Assembly (NCBI GenBank): GCA_016783455.1
Contig: JADHWN010000002.1
Span: forward strand, 51,115-115,114
Source: Candidatus Bathyarchaeota archaeon
Lineage (GTDB): Archaea; Thermoproteota; Bathyarchaeia; TCS64
Direction: 5' to 3'
Length of the DNA: 64,000 nucleotides
A program made the position numbers and the translations under genes. The notes beneath the pieces were generated by a model. It was not told where the DNA came from. It saw only the letters and a list, made by a program, of their open reading frames with translations, and searched no databases. Shown here one piece after another: positions 39,456-48,693 of this stretch; position 1 is the stretch's first letter; every line of letters starts with the position of its first letter.

Positions 39456-41225
39456 TCAGGCCCTCCTCAGGACCCTGCCGGGAGTCGCTCCGGTATGCCT
39501 ACACTCCTCAACCACGGGGACGCCGTTCACCAGGACGTACAAGATGCCCCCCGGGTGCTGCCTCGGCTCAAGCTCGGTGCTCCGGATCTCCAGGTTCTCG
39601 TAATCCATTAGAACGATGTCGGCGTAGCCGCCCTCGGCGATGACGCCCCTGCCCTCCAGCTTGTGGACCTTGGCGGCCCTCGTGGAGGTGGCCTGCACCG
39701 CCTCCTGGAGGGTGAGGACCTTCTCCTTTTTGACGAACCTGTCGTAGATGATGGGGAACCCGCTGTAGTAGTTGATCCCAGGGATGCTCCTGGTGGGCTC
39801 GGGGCTCTCCCTCTTGTCGTCGTAGAACACCGTATCCAGCCCCAGCATGCCCGAGGGGTGCTTGTAGTACATGTAGTAGTGCTTCTCGTTCATCATCATG
39901 AAGGTCACCCCCCGGGTGTCCGGGTCCTCGGCGATGATGTCGAACCATGTATCAACGGGGTCGTTTTCCCTCTCAGCGGCTATCTGGGCCAGGGTCTTCC
40001 CGTCCAGCCCCGGGCTCTTGCTCTTGAGGACGACTATCCCCTCAGCGAACTTTGGGTTGATGTAGGGGTTGGAGGCTCGGACATAGAGCTTCCCCGTCTT
40101 GAATGCGTCCTTTATCTCCTCCCTGAAGTCCTTGACCTTCAGCCACTTCCCCAGGGCCTCCCTGGAGCCCAGCTCCCTGAGCCAAGGTGCCAGGCTGCTG
40201 CAGAGGTAGGGCATCACGCTGAAGCCCCCCCGGACCATGAAGGGGATGGCGTCCCAGGTGATATCCAGGGGATCCTTCGCCGCCCCGACGGTGGCGTCGA
40301 AGGTCGCCTCGAGGACCGACTTGGCGATGCTGTCTGGGGGTCTGGGCCTCACGTCCCATCCGGTCGTGAGGTGTGCGAAGTGGAGGCGGACCCCCGTCGC
40401 CTTGTGGGTCTCAACCTCGTCCAAGATACCCTGGATCCTGTCGGGGACGGGCGTGCTGGCGGTGACCCCGATGCGTCTTCCCGTTCTGAACCAGTGGGGG
40501 CAATAGATCCCCCCGTACTCCTTGAGCTGGGCGACGGCCTCCGTTATCTCTTCCCTGGAGGCGAAGACGTCAGGGTCGTAGTCCATCCCGGTGCTCATGC
40601 CGATGCAGCCCTCCTTCATCGCCTGGTGGATATACTCGTGCATCTCGCCCCGCTCCTCCTGGGTGGAGTGACGCTTGTAGTCTTCCCCCATGACGGCGCT
40701 CCTGATGGAGCCGTGGCCCACCAGGGGGGCGTAGTTGATGCTCACCCCCTTCGCCTCGACGGTCTCGAAGAACTCCCCCATGGTCCTGTAGTCGATGGTC
40801 CAGCCGAACTTTTCCTTCATCCACTCGTTGACCTGCTCGAATGGGAACCTCCTGGTCTCGGGGCGGTACTTGTAGGGAGCGAACTCTATCATGTAGTCGC
40901 TCAGGAGGCCGGGGAGGCCCACCTTCTCGGCTATGGGAGCAGGCGAGCCGCCGCACTGGCCTCCGACGAAGGTGGTGATCCCCTGCATTATGTGGCTCTG
41001 GGCAAGGGGATAGAAGAGGAGCATGCGCTCGGCGTGGCTGTGGGCGTCGATGAAACCGGGCAGCGCCTTGAGGCCCTTCGCGTCTATGGTGCGGACGGCG
41101 TCGCCCTTCACGTCGCCAACTGCGGCGACCTTGTCGGCCTTGACGCCGATGGAGCCCTTGTACTCTTTCTTCCCCGTTCCGTCGATGATCGAGGCGTTCT
41201 CGATTAGGATATCAAACTCAGCCAT
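39456..41225 (-). CDS. N-acyl-D-amino-acid deacylase / amidohydrolase
   Basis: The track start is TTG 41279, but a TATA-like AATATATTTTTAAT (about 41270-41255) lies inside that extension and GAAGAGG precedes ATG 41225 (MAEFDILIEN), which I use. The protein of 589 aa has the amidohydrolase N-terminus 'ASIIDGTGKKEYKGSIGVKADKVAAVGDV', metal-binding 'GFIDAHSHAE', 'LHFAHLTTG' and 'LDTVFYDD' further on. This is the D-aminoacylase subfamily (also dihydroorotase-like), which cleaves N-acyl-D-amino acids. It fits the D-/dipeptide metabolism suggested by the M19 gene. It is divergent from the thioredoxin gene. Confidence 0.75.
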   Translation of the reverse strand: MAEFDILIENASIIDGTGKKEYKGSIGVKADKVAAVGDVKGDAVRTIDAKGLKALPGFIDAHSHAERMLLFYPLAQSHIMQGITTFVGGQCGGSPAPIAEKVGLPGLLSDYMIEFAPYKYRPETRRFPFEQVNEWMKEKFGWTIDYRTMGEFFETVEAKGVSINYAPLVGHGSIRSAVMGEDYKRHSTQEERGEMHEYIHQAMKEGCIGMSTGMDYDPDVFASREEITEAVAQLKEYGGIYCPHWFRTGRRIGVTASTPVPDRIQGILDEVETHKATGVRLHFAHLTTGWDVRPRPPDSIAKSVLEATFDATVGAAKDPLDITWDAIPFMVRGGFSVMPYLCSSLAPWLRELGSREALGKWLKVKDFREEIKDAFKTGKLYVRASNPYINPKFAEGIVVLKSKSPGLDGKTLAQIAAERENDPVDTWFDIIAEDPDTRGVTFMMMNEKHYYMYYKHPSGMLGLDTVFYDDKRESPEPTRSIPGINYYSGFPIIYDRFVKKEKVLTLQEAVQATSTRAAKVHKLEGRGVIAEGGYADIVLMDYENLEIRSTELEPRQHPGGILYVLVNGVPVVEECRHTGATPGRVLRRA

Positions 41226-41322
41226 TAGAATCCTCTTCCAGTAGCCGGAAGATGTATTAAAAATATATTTGTCGTCCAACCATGGGAAATTTTAAAACGC
41301 TATATCAACGAGATTCACAGAC

Positions 41323-41655
41323 ATGACGTTGCCTGTCAAAGTTGACGAGGACCAGCTCGACAAGTTCGTGGGGGAGAACCCCGTTGCCGTCATTGACTTC
41401 TGGGGGGTCACCTGCATGCCGTGCAAGGCGATGGCACCCCTCATCGAGCAGCTGGCCGACGAGTACTCCGGTCGATGCGTCTTCGGGAAGTTCAGGGTGG
41501 ACGGGAAGTGGAAGCTGGTAGGGAGGAAGTACAACGTGATGAGCGTCCCCACCCTCCTCGTCTACAAGGACGGGAGGAACGTGAAGAGGTTCACAGGCTA
41601 CTCCCCCACATCCACCCCCAGTAAGCTGAGGGAGACCATCGAGGAACTAGTATAG
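41323..41655 (+). CDS. Thioredoxin
   Basis: This 110-aa protein has the thioredoxin fold with active site 'WGVTCMPCKAMAPLIEQLADEY' (C-M-P-C in place of C-G-P-C), the cis-Pro in 'VMSVPTLLVYKDG' and 'FTGYSPTSTP'. It reduces disulfides in the cytosol. The CMPC loop is unusual and may alter redox potential. A TATA-like TTTTAAAACGC lies about 30 nt upstream of the ATG, giving a short leader. Confidence 0.85.
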   Translation: MTLPVKVDEDQLDKFVGENPVAVIDFWGVTCMPCKAMAPLIEQLADEYSGRCVFGKFRVDGKWKLVGRKYNVMSVPTLLVYKDGRNVKRFTGYSPTSTPSKLRETIEELV

Positions 41656-41673
41656 GAAAAAAAGGTTGAGGTC

Positions 41674-42636
41674 CTAGTCCAGGACCACCAGGCCGACCAG
41701 GGGCTCCCCGCAGTTGACCGAGTAGAAGACCCTCAGGAAGCTTACCGTGGAGTCCTCCGGGGCCGTGAACGCCTCCAGCTCGCGTCCGAACAGGTCGGTC
41801 ACATTCCCCAGCTCCTCCCCAGCCTTGACCTCCTGCCCCAACTCGACGTAGGAGTGCCAGATACCCCCCTGCTCCGCGTTGTAGCGGTATCGCTTAGGGG
41901 CGACCACGGGCTCAACCATCTCGGGCTCGCCCTCGATGATGCCAAAGTACTTCAGGACGTTCATGATGCCCTCGTAGTGGAACTCGACGTGGCGCTCCCT
42001 GACGTTGTGGGGGGTCCCCGCCTCGGATGTGACGCAGGGAATGCCGTACCTCTTCTGGGCCGACATGGAGAGCCCCGACTCCTGCACGGGGAACAGCGTG
42101 ATGTACTTCGTCGGGAAGCAGGATGCCATGTCAACGGCCACCTTGTTGACCTCCTCGTCATCACCCTTCCCCGCGAGGACCATGTCATCGATGTCCTCGG
42201 TGATATCCCCGCCGTGGCAGTCCACGAGGGCGTCGCACTGGGAGACGACCTCCGAAAACACCACGTAGGCAGCCCTGTGGCTCAGGGTCCCATTGGGGTC
42301 ACCGGGGAAGACCCGGTTCTGATTCAACTGGTCGAAGGGGCTGAGGAAGGCGGATCTGTGCTCGAATTGGGGACCGTTGAGCACCGGTATAGCGAGGAGC
42401 CTGCCCTTCATCTCCATGGGGTCAAGGTCCTGGATGGCCCGGATCACCGCCTCGATGCTGGCGAACTCGACACCGTGGGTGCCCCCTATGACTCCGAGGG
42501 TCTTCCCCGGCTCCGCGCCGTTGAGGACGGCCACGGGTATGCTATATGTGCTGACGGATGTCGTCCCAACCTCCAGGAATCCGAAGGCTTTCTCCCCCGG
42601 TCCAGCCTGGACCCCCTTGACTTCAGCTAATACCAT
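41674..42636 (-). CDS. Succinylglutamate desuccinylase / aspartoacylase-like zinc deacylase
   Basis: This 320-aa protein has zinc-site 'GGTHGVEFASIEA' (H-x-x-E) and a later His in 'DCHGGD', with 'NRVFPGDPNGTLSHRAAYVVF' containing the substrate-binding Arg residues, the pattern of the M14-related AstE/AspA family. It probably removes an acyl group from an N-acyl amino acid or similar compound. The C-terminal beta domain follows ('YVELGQEVKAGEELGNVTDLFGRELEAF'). It is convergent with the thioredoxin gene (19-nt gap). Confidence 0.75.
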   Translation of the reverse strand: MVLAEVKGVQAGPGEKAFGFLEVGTTSVSTYSIPVAVLNGAEPGKTLGVIGGTHGVEFASIEAVIRAIQDLDPMEMKGRLLAIPVLNGPQFEHRSAFLSPFDQLNQNRVFPGDPNGTLSHRAAYVVFSEVVSQCDALVDCHGGDITEDIDDMVLAGKGDDEEVNKVAVDMASCFPTKYITLFPVQESGLSMSAQKRYGIPCVTSEAGTPHNVRERHVEFHYEGIMNVLKYFGIIEGEPEMVEPVVAPKRYRYNAEQGGIWHSYVELGQEVKAGEELGNVTDLFGRELEAFTAPEDSTVSFLRVFYSVNCGEPLVGLVVLD

Positions 42637-42681
42637 TGTATCACAAACCTGAGATCACTCTGTCCACTCTAGATTTATGGT

Positions 42682-42903
42682 TTACCTCTGCCCGTACCAC
42701 GCGTGGAGCTCGGGTCTGGAGAGGGCGTGGTGCTCACCAGGAGGGCAGATCATGAGGTACTGCTCCTCGCCCCTGGTCACGACCTCCCATACGAGCCCCA
42801 TCTCCGCGACCTTCTCGGTGACGCAGTCGAAGCTCCCATCGTTCACGGCTCCGACGTGTATGAGCACTAGGAGGTCCCTGCACCAGCTTGAGGCCCTCTC
42901 CAC
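42682..42903 (-). CDS. Small hypothetical protein, start uncertain
   Basis: The 73-aa ORF starts at GTG 42903, but the frame is open upstream for about 30 more codons (…EWLRALLNEIAECNPEFRDLGLSVFVE), with no ATG or GTG, so the true start may be a rare codon or the track start. The protein has 'DLLVLIHVGAVNDGSFDCVTEKVAEMGLVWEVVTRGEEQYLMICPPGEHH'. No family is recognised. It lies between the AstE-like and TldE genes. Confidence 0.4.
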   Translation of the reverse strand: MERASSWCRDLLVLIHVGAVNDGSFDCVTEKVAEMGLVWEVVTRGEEQYLMICPPGEHHALSRPELHAWYGQR

Positions 42904-43069
42904 GAAGACGGAGAGGCCCAGATCCCTGAACTCGGGGTTGCACTCGGCGATCTCATTCAGTAGTGCTCGCAGCCATTCCCCGTCCAGTCTTCACCCTAGT
43001 GGGCGCTCCGCTGCGCCGTTATATTCAATCCGCAGAAAGAGAGGGGTGGGAGGCCCCTGTAAATGGGAT

Positions 43070-44431
43070 TTACTCCCTTGCGATGACTTTCATGTCCTCG
43101 CAGACGATCTCAGGTCCGATGAGCCCCTGGAGCACCAGAGGGGTCTTGGCTACGTCCACCACCTGCTTCATGAGGTCGAAGACGTTCCCTGAGACCATGA
43201 GGCCGTGGACTGCCCCCTTCATCTCACCGTCCTCGATGAGAACGGCCGGGTTCCCGACGATGCTGAAGTCCCCAGACTCGGGGTTGGAGCTGTGGGCGCC
43301 CTGGACGTCCCGCACCAGGTAGCCGTGCTTCACCTCGGAGACAAGGTCCTTGATGTCGCGCTTACCCGGTTCCACTACGACGGTCGAGGGAGAGAGCTCT
43401 ACCTGCCCCTGGCGCATGCTCCTGCTGGCGTTCCCCGTGCTCTCCACTCCCATCTTGCTTGCCCAGTAGGAGTCCCAGATGAAGGACCTGAGAACCCCCT
43501 TCTCAATGATGGGAGTCCTCCTCCGTGGCACCCCCTCGTCGTCCGCCATGGAGGTGGCCACCCCCTCAGGGATGGTCCCATCGTCCACGATGGTCACAAG
43601 CTTCGAGGCGATGGCCTCACCGATCTTGTCTGCGATCATCGACTTGCCTCTGGCGACATTGTCTCCCCGGATCGATTGGATAAGCGTGTAGAACAGCATC
43701 TGCTGGTAAGCGTCTGGATGGAAGATGACCGTGTGGCTCCCGCTAACCCCCTCTGAAGTTCTCTTGCAGAGCCTGATCATGGAGACTATGTCCTCGACGA
43801 CCCAGTCCAGGTCGAACTTCAGGTCACGCCTTATGTCATAGGATCCGATGGCCGGGGTCACCCCCGACTCTATCTGAGCGATGGCCGCGAGGAAAACGTA
43901 GGCTGTAGTCCCCCTCTCGGCATGCTCGATCCCGTTGCTGTTGGCATAGGCGGAGTGTTCCGTACCGGCGCCAGAGCCTCCATAGGCCGGCATGAGCCCC
44001 GGTTCAGCCCCGATCGCCCTCGACATGTACTCCTCAGCGAACTCCACAACCCTCGCCGAGTCGCAGTCGGCCACGGAGTCGTGCCAGAGCCCTTTGATCG
44101 CGGGGTACTTGGCCGGCTTGGGGAGGGATGTCCAGTCCTCGTCGGGTGTCGACGCCTTCGCAGCCTTGAGGGCTAGGGAGAGGGCTTCGTCGACAGTCTT
44201 CTTGGTGGGTATGTTGGTGAATGCGCTGCCCATCCTCTGGCCCACAAAGGTCCGGATGGCGATCCCGTCCAGGTCCTTTCTGTTGACGCTGCTTATCTGG
44301 GACAGTTCGATGTTGGACTCCACCTCGGAGGTCGAGCTCGCCTGCGCCTCGACGGCGGTGGCCCCCATCCTCTCACCGGAGGCTACTATGTGCCTGCATA
44401 GCTCCAGCAGTGTTCTCTCGTCTGTCATCAC
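43070..44431 (-). CDS. tldE: TldE/PmbA-family protein (partner of TldD)
   Basis: This 453-aa protein is the non-catalytic subunit of the TldD/TldE protease. It has the TldD/PmbA layout with 'ARVVEFAEEYMSRAIG', 'LMPAYGGSGAGTEHSAYANSNGIE' and 'DDEGVPRRRTPIIEKGVLRSFIWDSYWASKMGVESTGNA', but lacks the HExxxH zinc motif of TldD. It lies 9 nt downstream of tldD in the same operon. The complex degrades unfolded peptides and matures some peptide products in bacteria; in archaea the role is not settled. Confidence 0.85.
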   Translation of the reverse strand: MMTDERTLLELCRHIVASGERMGATAVEAQASSTSEVESNIELSQISSVNRKDLDGIAIRTFVGQRMGSAFTNIPTKKTVDEALSLALKAAKASTPDEDWTSLPKPAKYPAIKGLWHDSVADCDSARVVEFAEEYMSRAIGAEPGLMPAYGGSGAGTEHSAYANSNGIEHAERGTTAYVFLAAIAQIESGVTPAIGSYDIRRDLKFDLDWVVEDIVSMIRLCKRTSEGVSGSHTVIFHPDAYQQMLFYTLIQSIRGDNVARGKSMIADKIGEAIASKLVTIVDDGTIPEGVATSMADDEGVPRRRTPIIEKGVLRSFIWDSYWASKMGVESTGNASRSMRQGQVELSPSTVVVEPGKRDIKDLVSEVKHGYLVRDVQGAHSSNPESGDFSIVGNPAVLIEDGEMKGAVHGLMVSGNVFDLMKQVVDVAKTPLVLQGLIGPEIVCEDMKVIARE

Positions 44432-44440
44432 ATCACACTC

Positions 44441-45829
44441 CTATCCCTGGCCTCCGAATGTTATCCCGCCCTTGCCGAACCGGATGTCCGGTCCGCCAGA
44501 GGCGACGAAGGCCTCCTGGCCCTTCCCGCATCTCCCCAGCTCGTAGGGGAACTCCTCCTTGGAGATGCCCTCTATCTTGAACAGGGAGTCAGTGGCGATC
44601 CCCGAGATGGAGAGGTCCCTCACGGGCCCCCCCATCTCCCCGTCGACGATCTCGTAGGCCTCCTGGATGCCCACCTGGAAGCTGGCGTTCATCTGGGCCT
44701 GCCCTCCCCTGAAGTCGGCCAGGTAGTAGCCGAAGTCGATGCCCTCGAAGAGCTCCTCGAAGGAGTGGTCCCCGGTCTCGAAGTAGGTGTTCCTCATCCT
44801 GATGATGGGGGGGTGGAGGTAGCTCTCCGCCCTGGCGTTGCCCGTGAGCCTGAGGTCCGACTTGGCGGAGTACTCCCTGTTGCTGAGGAGCTCCGTTAGC
44901 ACCGAGTCCCTTATGATCTCGACCTTGCTTGAGGGCACCCCCTCGTCGTCGTAGCGCGACGTGCCCAGGTTGCCCGGGTCTGTGCCGTCGTCTATCATGT
45001 TGACCCCCTCGGAGGCGACGACCTTCCCCAGCTTCCCGTTGAAGGAGCTGTTGATTGTGAGGTCCGCCTCGGCCAGGTGGCCCAGGGCCTCGTGGGCCAG
45101 GACGCCTATTACCCTCGGCCCGGTGATGCAGGGGAAGGATCCGCCCTTGGCGGGGACGCCCTCAAGCTGTAGCTTCACCCGCTTCGCGACCTGCTCGGCC
45201 ATGTGCTGCGGGGTGGCGACCTCGTCCATGTACTCCCACCCCCGATGGGTTGAGGCCTCCTCGTGGCGCGCGGCGCTGAGCTGGCCCTTCTCCTTCCCGG
45301 TGACCCAGGGGTAGCTCCAGACAAGCATTATGGGGGAACGGATGCGGGCCCCGTCGGAGGTGACCAGGTACTTGCTCCCCGAGGCCGTCCTGACCTTCAC
45401 GGTCACGGCGGTGATCCTCTCGTCGTAGTCCCTGATGGCCTTGGTCATGTCCTGCATGTAGGCGATCTTCTCCTCGATGGGGACGTCCCGGGGATCCCGG
45501 TCCACCTTTAGCTCGATGACCTCCCGGTATGCCTTCACGTTAGCTAGGCTGATCTTATCCTTCCGCGTCCGGGCTGCGGCCTTCGCCATGGAGTATGCCT
45601 CCTTCACGGCCCCATCAAGACCATCCAATTTGCCCGTCGAGACGAATCCCCACGCCCCGTCAGCCAGGACCCTGATGGCGACGCCCCTCTCTATCCTCTG
45701 TGTGAGGGCATTCACCCGCCCGTCGTCCATCTGGAGGAACTCCAGGAATCCGTCTTCGCCCCTCAGCTCGACGTAGGAGGCACCTAGATCCCTGCCCCTC
45801 TCGACGGCTCGTTCAAGTCTGTCAAACAA
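44441..45829 (-). CDS. tldD: TldD metalloprotease subunit
   Basis: This 462-aa protein has the zinc-binding 'HEALGHLAEAD' (HExxxH), followed by 'DGTDPGNLGTSRYDDEGVPSSKVEIIRDSVLTELLSNREYSAKSDL' and C-terminal 'FEELFEGIDFGYYLADFRGGQAQMN', which are TldD hallmarks. It forms a heterodimeric channel protease with TldE that threads unfolded peptides to the active site. It is the first gene of the tldD-tldE unit. The start is upstream of a short AT-rich spacer shared with the divergent hydroxyacid dehydrogenase gene. Confidence 0.9.
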   Translation of the reverse strand: MFDRLERAVERGRDLGASYVELRGEDGFLEFLQMDDGRVNALTQRIERGVAIRVLADGAWGFVSTGKLDGLDGAVKEAYSMAKAAARTRKDKISLANVKAYREVIELKVDRDPRDVPIEEKIAYMQDMTKAIRDYDERITAVTVKVRTASGSKYLVTSDGARIRSPIMLVWSYPWVTGKEKGQLSAARHEEASTHRGWEYMDEVATPQHMAEQVAKRVKLQLEGVPAKGGSFPCITGPRVIGVLAHEALGHLAEADLTINSSFNGKLGKVVASEGVNMIDDGTDPGNLGTSRYDDEGVPSSKVEIIRDSVLTELLSNREYSAKSDLRLTGNARAESYLHPPIIRMRNTYFETGDHSFEELFEGIDFGYYLADFRGGQAQMNASFQVGIQEAYEIVDGEMGGPVRDLSISGIATDSLFKIEGISKEEFPYELGRCGKGQEAFVASGGPDIRFGKGGITFGGQG

Positions 45830-45952
45830 TCTTTCCTTCAGCTCCCAGAAAATATCCCAATAAATTCAATATTGTCGCTCAGCCTAATAAATCCGAAGCA
45901 GGTCCAAACAGTAAAAGAATATATTTAAAACGTCCATTTATAACCGAGGATC

Positions 45953-46954
45953 ATGATGGTCAAGCCCAAGGTCTACGTAACGAGGCAGCTGTTCGACGAA
46001 GCGATAGAGATTCTGGAGGAGCAGGCAGAAGTCGAAGTCTACGAAGGGGTGGACGACGCCATCCCCCGGGAGCTGCTCCTGGAGAAGGTGGCCGACGTCG
46101 AGGGGCTCCTGCCCCTCCTCACGGAGAGGATAGACGCCGAGGTGATGGACGCCGCGGAGGGGCTCAAGGTGATCAGCAACTACGCCGTGGGCTACAACAA
46201 CATCGACGTGGCCGCTGCCACCGAGAGGGGCATCTACGTCACCAACACCCCTGGGATTCTTACGGATACCACGGCTGACTGCGCCTTTGCACTGCTCATG
46301 GCCGTCGCCAGGCGGATACCTGAGGCCGATAGGCACGTGAAGGAGGGGGGATGGGTGCACGCCTGGGGTCCGAGGATGTTCGCCGGGACCGACGTCCACG
46401 GGAAGACGTTGGGCATCATAGGTTTAGGCAGAATCGGGTCTGCGATAGCAAGGCGTGCCAAGGGCTTCGACATGAATGTCATCTACTATGACGAGCACCG
46501 GAGGAGAGACCTGGAGAGGGAGCTCGGCGTGCGGTACGCCCCCCTCAAGGAGCTCCTCACCGATTCCGACTACGTGAGCCTCCACGTCCCCCTCACAGCC
46601 TCGACCCGCCACATGATAGGGAAGAGAGAGCTAACCATGATGAAGGAGACGGCCTTCCTCATCAACACATCCAGGGGCCCCGTCGTTGACGAGGACGCCC
46701 TCTACAAAGCCCTCAGGGATGGGGACATCGCGGGTGCAGGGCTTGACGTCTTCGAGCGTGAACCGCTCAGCCCAGATAGCCCCCTGAAGGGGCTTGACAA
46801 CGCGGTTATCACGCCCCACATCGCCAGCGCGAGCGTGGAGACAAGGACTAAGATGGCCACGACAGCCGCCATCAACCTCGTCAGCGTCCTCCAGGGGAGG
46901 GAGCCTCCGAACCTGGTAAACCCCGAGGTCCTGAAGATTAGACCTGTTGGGTAG
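45953..46954 (+). CDS. D-isomer 2-hydroxyacid dehydrogenase (glyoxylate reductase-like)
   Basis: This 333-aa protein shows the Rossmann 'LGIIGLGRIGSAIARRAKGF', the catalytic Arg in 'INTSRGPVVDEDAL', Glu in 'GLDVFEREPL' and His in 'VITPHIASAS'. The full layout matches archaeal glyoxylate/hydroxypyruvate reductases. It reduces 2-oxo acids with NAD(P)H. A TATA-like ATATTTAAAAC (about 45922-45932) precedes the ATG by about 20-25 nt, so the leader is very short. Confidence 0.85.
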   Translation: MMVKPKVYVTRQLFDEAIEILEEQAEVEVYEGVDDAIPRELLLEKVADVEGLLPLLTERIDAEVMDAAEGLKVISNYAVGYNNIDVAAATERGIYVTNTPGILTDTTADCAFALLMAVARRIPEADRHVKEGGWVHAWGPRMFAGTDVHGKTLGIIGLGRIGSAIARRAKGFDMNVIYYDEHRRRDLERELGVRYAPLKELLTDSDYVSLHVPLTASTRHMIGKRELTMMKETAFLINTSRGPVVDEDALYKALRDGDIAGAGLDVFEREPLSPDSPLKGLDNAVITPHIASASVETRTKMATTAAINLVSVLQGREPPNLVNPEVLKIRPVG

Positions 46955-47024
46955 TTTTTCTCATTTTTTTTAGGCTAACTTAAATATTCATTGATTATTG
47001 TTATAGCAATTCGAGGCAGCCTGC

Positions 47025-47787
47025 ATGGACATGCTGACACCCTTCCTGATGAGCCTCATCGCAGGCTCCGCCTCCGGCATCGGGGGGCTGGTCGTCTACC
47101 TCTTCGGGGAGGTCGAGGACAGGGTGCTGGGCTTCCTCATGGGCTTCGCAGGAGGTGTCATGCTCATCGTCTCGTTCCTCGAACTCTTCGTGAAGTCAAT
47201 GACCCTTGTGAGTAATGTCGACGCCACCATCGCATTCACAGTAAGAGCCCTCATCATGATGGCGATCGATCTCAGTCCCCCACATGGAATCCGGCCGGTG
47301 GGAGACGGGGATCGCGAATCCCCAGATGCTGAAGACGGGGCTCATCGTAGCCATCGGCATCTCAATCCACAACTTCCCGGAGGGGCTCGTCGTTAGCGCC
47401 AGCTACACCCACCTACCAAAGCTGGGCTTCCTCGTGGCGACAATGATCTGCCTCCACAACATCCCGGAGGGCATAGCCACTGCGACCCCCCTGACCGTCG
47501 CCGGTGTGAGCAAGAGACGGGCTCTCACGATTGCGTTCCTGTCGGGGATGACGGAGCCCATCGGGGCCCTTGTCGGGTCATGGTTCCTCCTCACCATGGG
47601 GGGTAGCACATACATCATCGGGATGGGCCTGGGCTTGGCCGCAGGTGTGATAACATACATAACCGTCGACGAGCTCATCCCCGTAGCACACGAGTTCTGC
47701 ACCGCATCCAGCAAGCACTACATCTCAACGGGGCTACTGGCCGGGATGATATTCGGTCAGCTACTCTCAGTCGTATTTAACGTCTAG
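47025..47787 (+). pseudogene. ZIP-family metal transporter split by a frameshift
   Basis: The track gives two overlapping ORFs (47025-47396 and 47284-47787). Together they encode one ZIP transporter: the first has the N-terminal helices ('GSASGIGGLVVYLFGEVED', 'FLMGFAGGVMLIVSFLELFV'), the second has the metal-binding helices 'GISIHNFPEGLVVSASY' and 'ICLHNIPEGIATATPL' and the C-terminal helices. Removing one C from the C5 run at 47277-47281 joins them as '...MAIDLSPHMESGRWETGI', matching the normal ZIP loop. It may be a true pseudogene, a sequence or assembly error, or slippage-dependent expression. ZIP proteins import Zn or Fe. Confidence 0.75.
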
Positions 47788-47846
47788 CCGAGGGTCAAAC
47801 CCTAAAAACCCCTAGCGTAGATCAGATGTAATAGAAGGCGTGGCTG

Positions 47847-48041
47847 ATGCCCTCGTACAGGTGCGAGCTCCCAGGTCTCTGCGGGGAGATGGTCAAGGTG
47901 GCTGTCTGGAACGACAGGTTCATCCTCGAGTGTGCACGGGGAGGGTTCGAGGAGACCACCCAGGGGAAGATCACGATCCCCTACGTTAAGGAGGTCAGGA
48001 TGAGGTGCCAGAGCTGCCCCGAGAGCTCCATCGAGGGATGA
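47847..48041 (+). CDS. Small cysteine-containing protein, unknown
   Basis: The 64-aa product (MPSYRCELPGLCGEMVKVAVWNDRFILECARGGF...) has C-x5-C near the N-terminus, an internal C, and a C-terminal 'MRCQSCPESS' pair, which could bind one zinc ion. It is similar in design to the 29864 gene. It lies between the ZIP gene and a flavin-binding gene. No function is recognised. Confidence 0.5.
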   Translation: MPSYRCELPGLCGEMVKVAVWNDRFILECARGGFEETTQGKITIPYVKEVRMRCQSCPESSIEG

Positions 48042-48097
48042 GAGGTCGCACTGTAGAAGGTTTATAATCGTTTACTGGTCAGCCATACAGGAAAATT

Positions 48098-48583
48098 ATG
48101 AGCTACCACGTGAGGCGGAAAGACAAAGAGATCACAGACGAGTCCGTCATGAGGAAGATCCTCAAGACTGCCAAGTACGTTACCCTCGCCCTGTCCAAGG
48201 ACGACGTCCCCTACATAGTCTCCCTCAGCCATGGATACGACGAGGAGGGGCACTGCATCTACTTCCACGGCGCAAGCGAGGGGAAGAAGTTAGACTACAT
48301 GAGGGCCAACAACCTGGTCTGGGGACAGGCCCTGCTGGACCATGGATACGTCGAGGTGGAGTGCAGCCACAACTATGCTACAGTCGTCTTCTCCGGGAGG
48401 GTCACGTTCCTGGAGAGCCTCGACGACAAGTGGCACGCCATGTCGCTGATGACGAGGCAGCTGGACATTAACGCCGAGAGCATGATCGCCAACAGGAAGC
48501 CGGAGAGCCTAGAGAACACCGTCGTGGGCAGGATCGACATCGAGTACATGTCCGGCAAGAAGTCCCAAGAAGTAGACGTCTAG
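48098..48583 (+). CDS. FMN-binding split-barrel protein (pyridoxamine phosphate oxidase/NimA-like)
   Basis: This 161-aa protein has 'MRKILKTAKYVTLALSKDDVPYIVSLSHGYDEEGHCIYFHGASEGKKLDYMRANNLVWGQAL', the split-barrel pattern of NimA/PNPOx-like flavoproteins, with the His that ligates or contacts flavin in 'YFHGASEGKK'. The family includes oxidoreductases and reductases with F420 or FMN. Activity unknown. A TATA-like TTTATAATCG lies about 40 nt upstream. Confidence 0.75.
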   Translation: MSYHVRRKDKEITDESVMRKILKTAKYVTLALSKDDVPYIVSLSHGYDEEGHCIYFHGASEGKKLDYMRANNLVWGQALLDHGYVEVECSHNYATVVFSGRVTFLESLDDKWHAMSLMTRQLDINAESMIANRKPESLENTVVGRIDIEYMSGKKSQEVDV

Positions 48584-48693
48584 ACTTTATCCTTATTCTC
48601 CTCTCGGGAAGAATCGCAGAGATACTGCGTGGAGCCTCCAAAGTTTAATTATATCTACGTTCTTTAGCTCTCGTTACGGAAAGACTGAACGCA

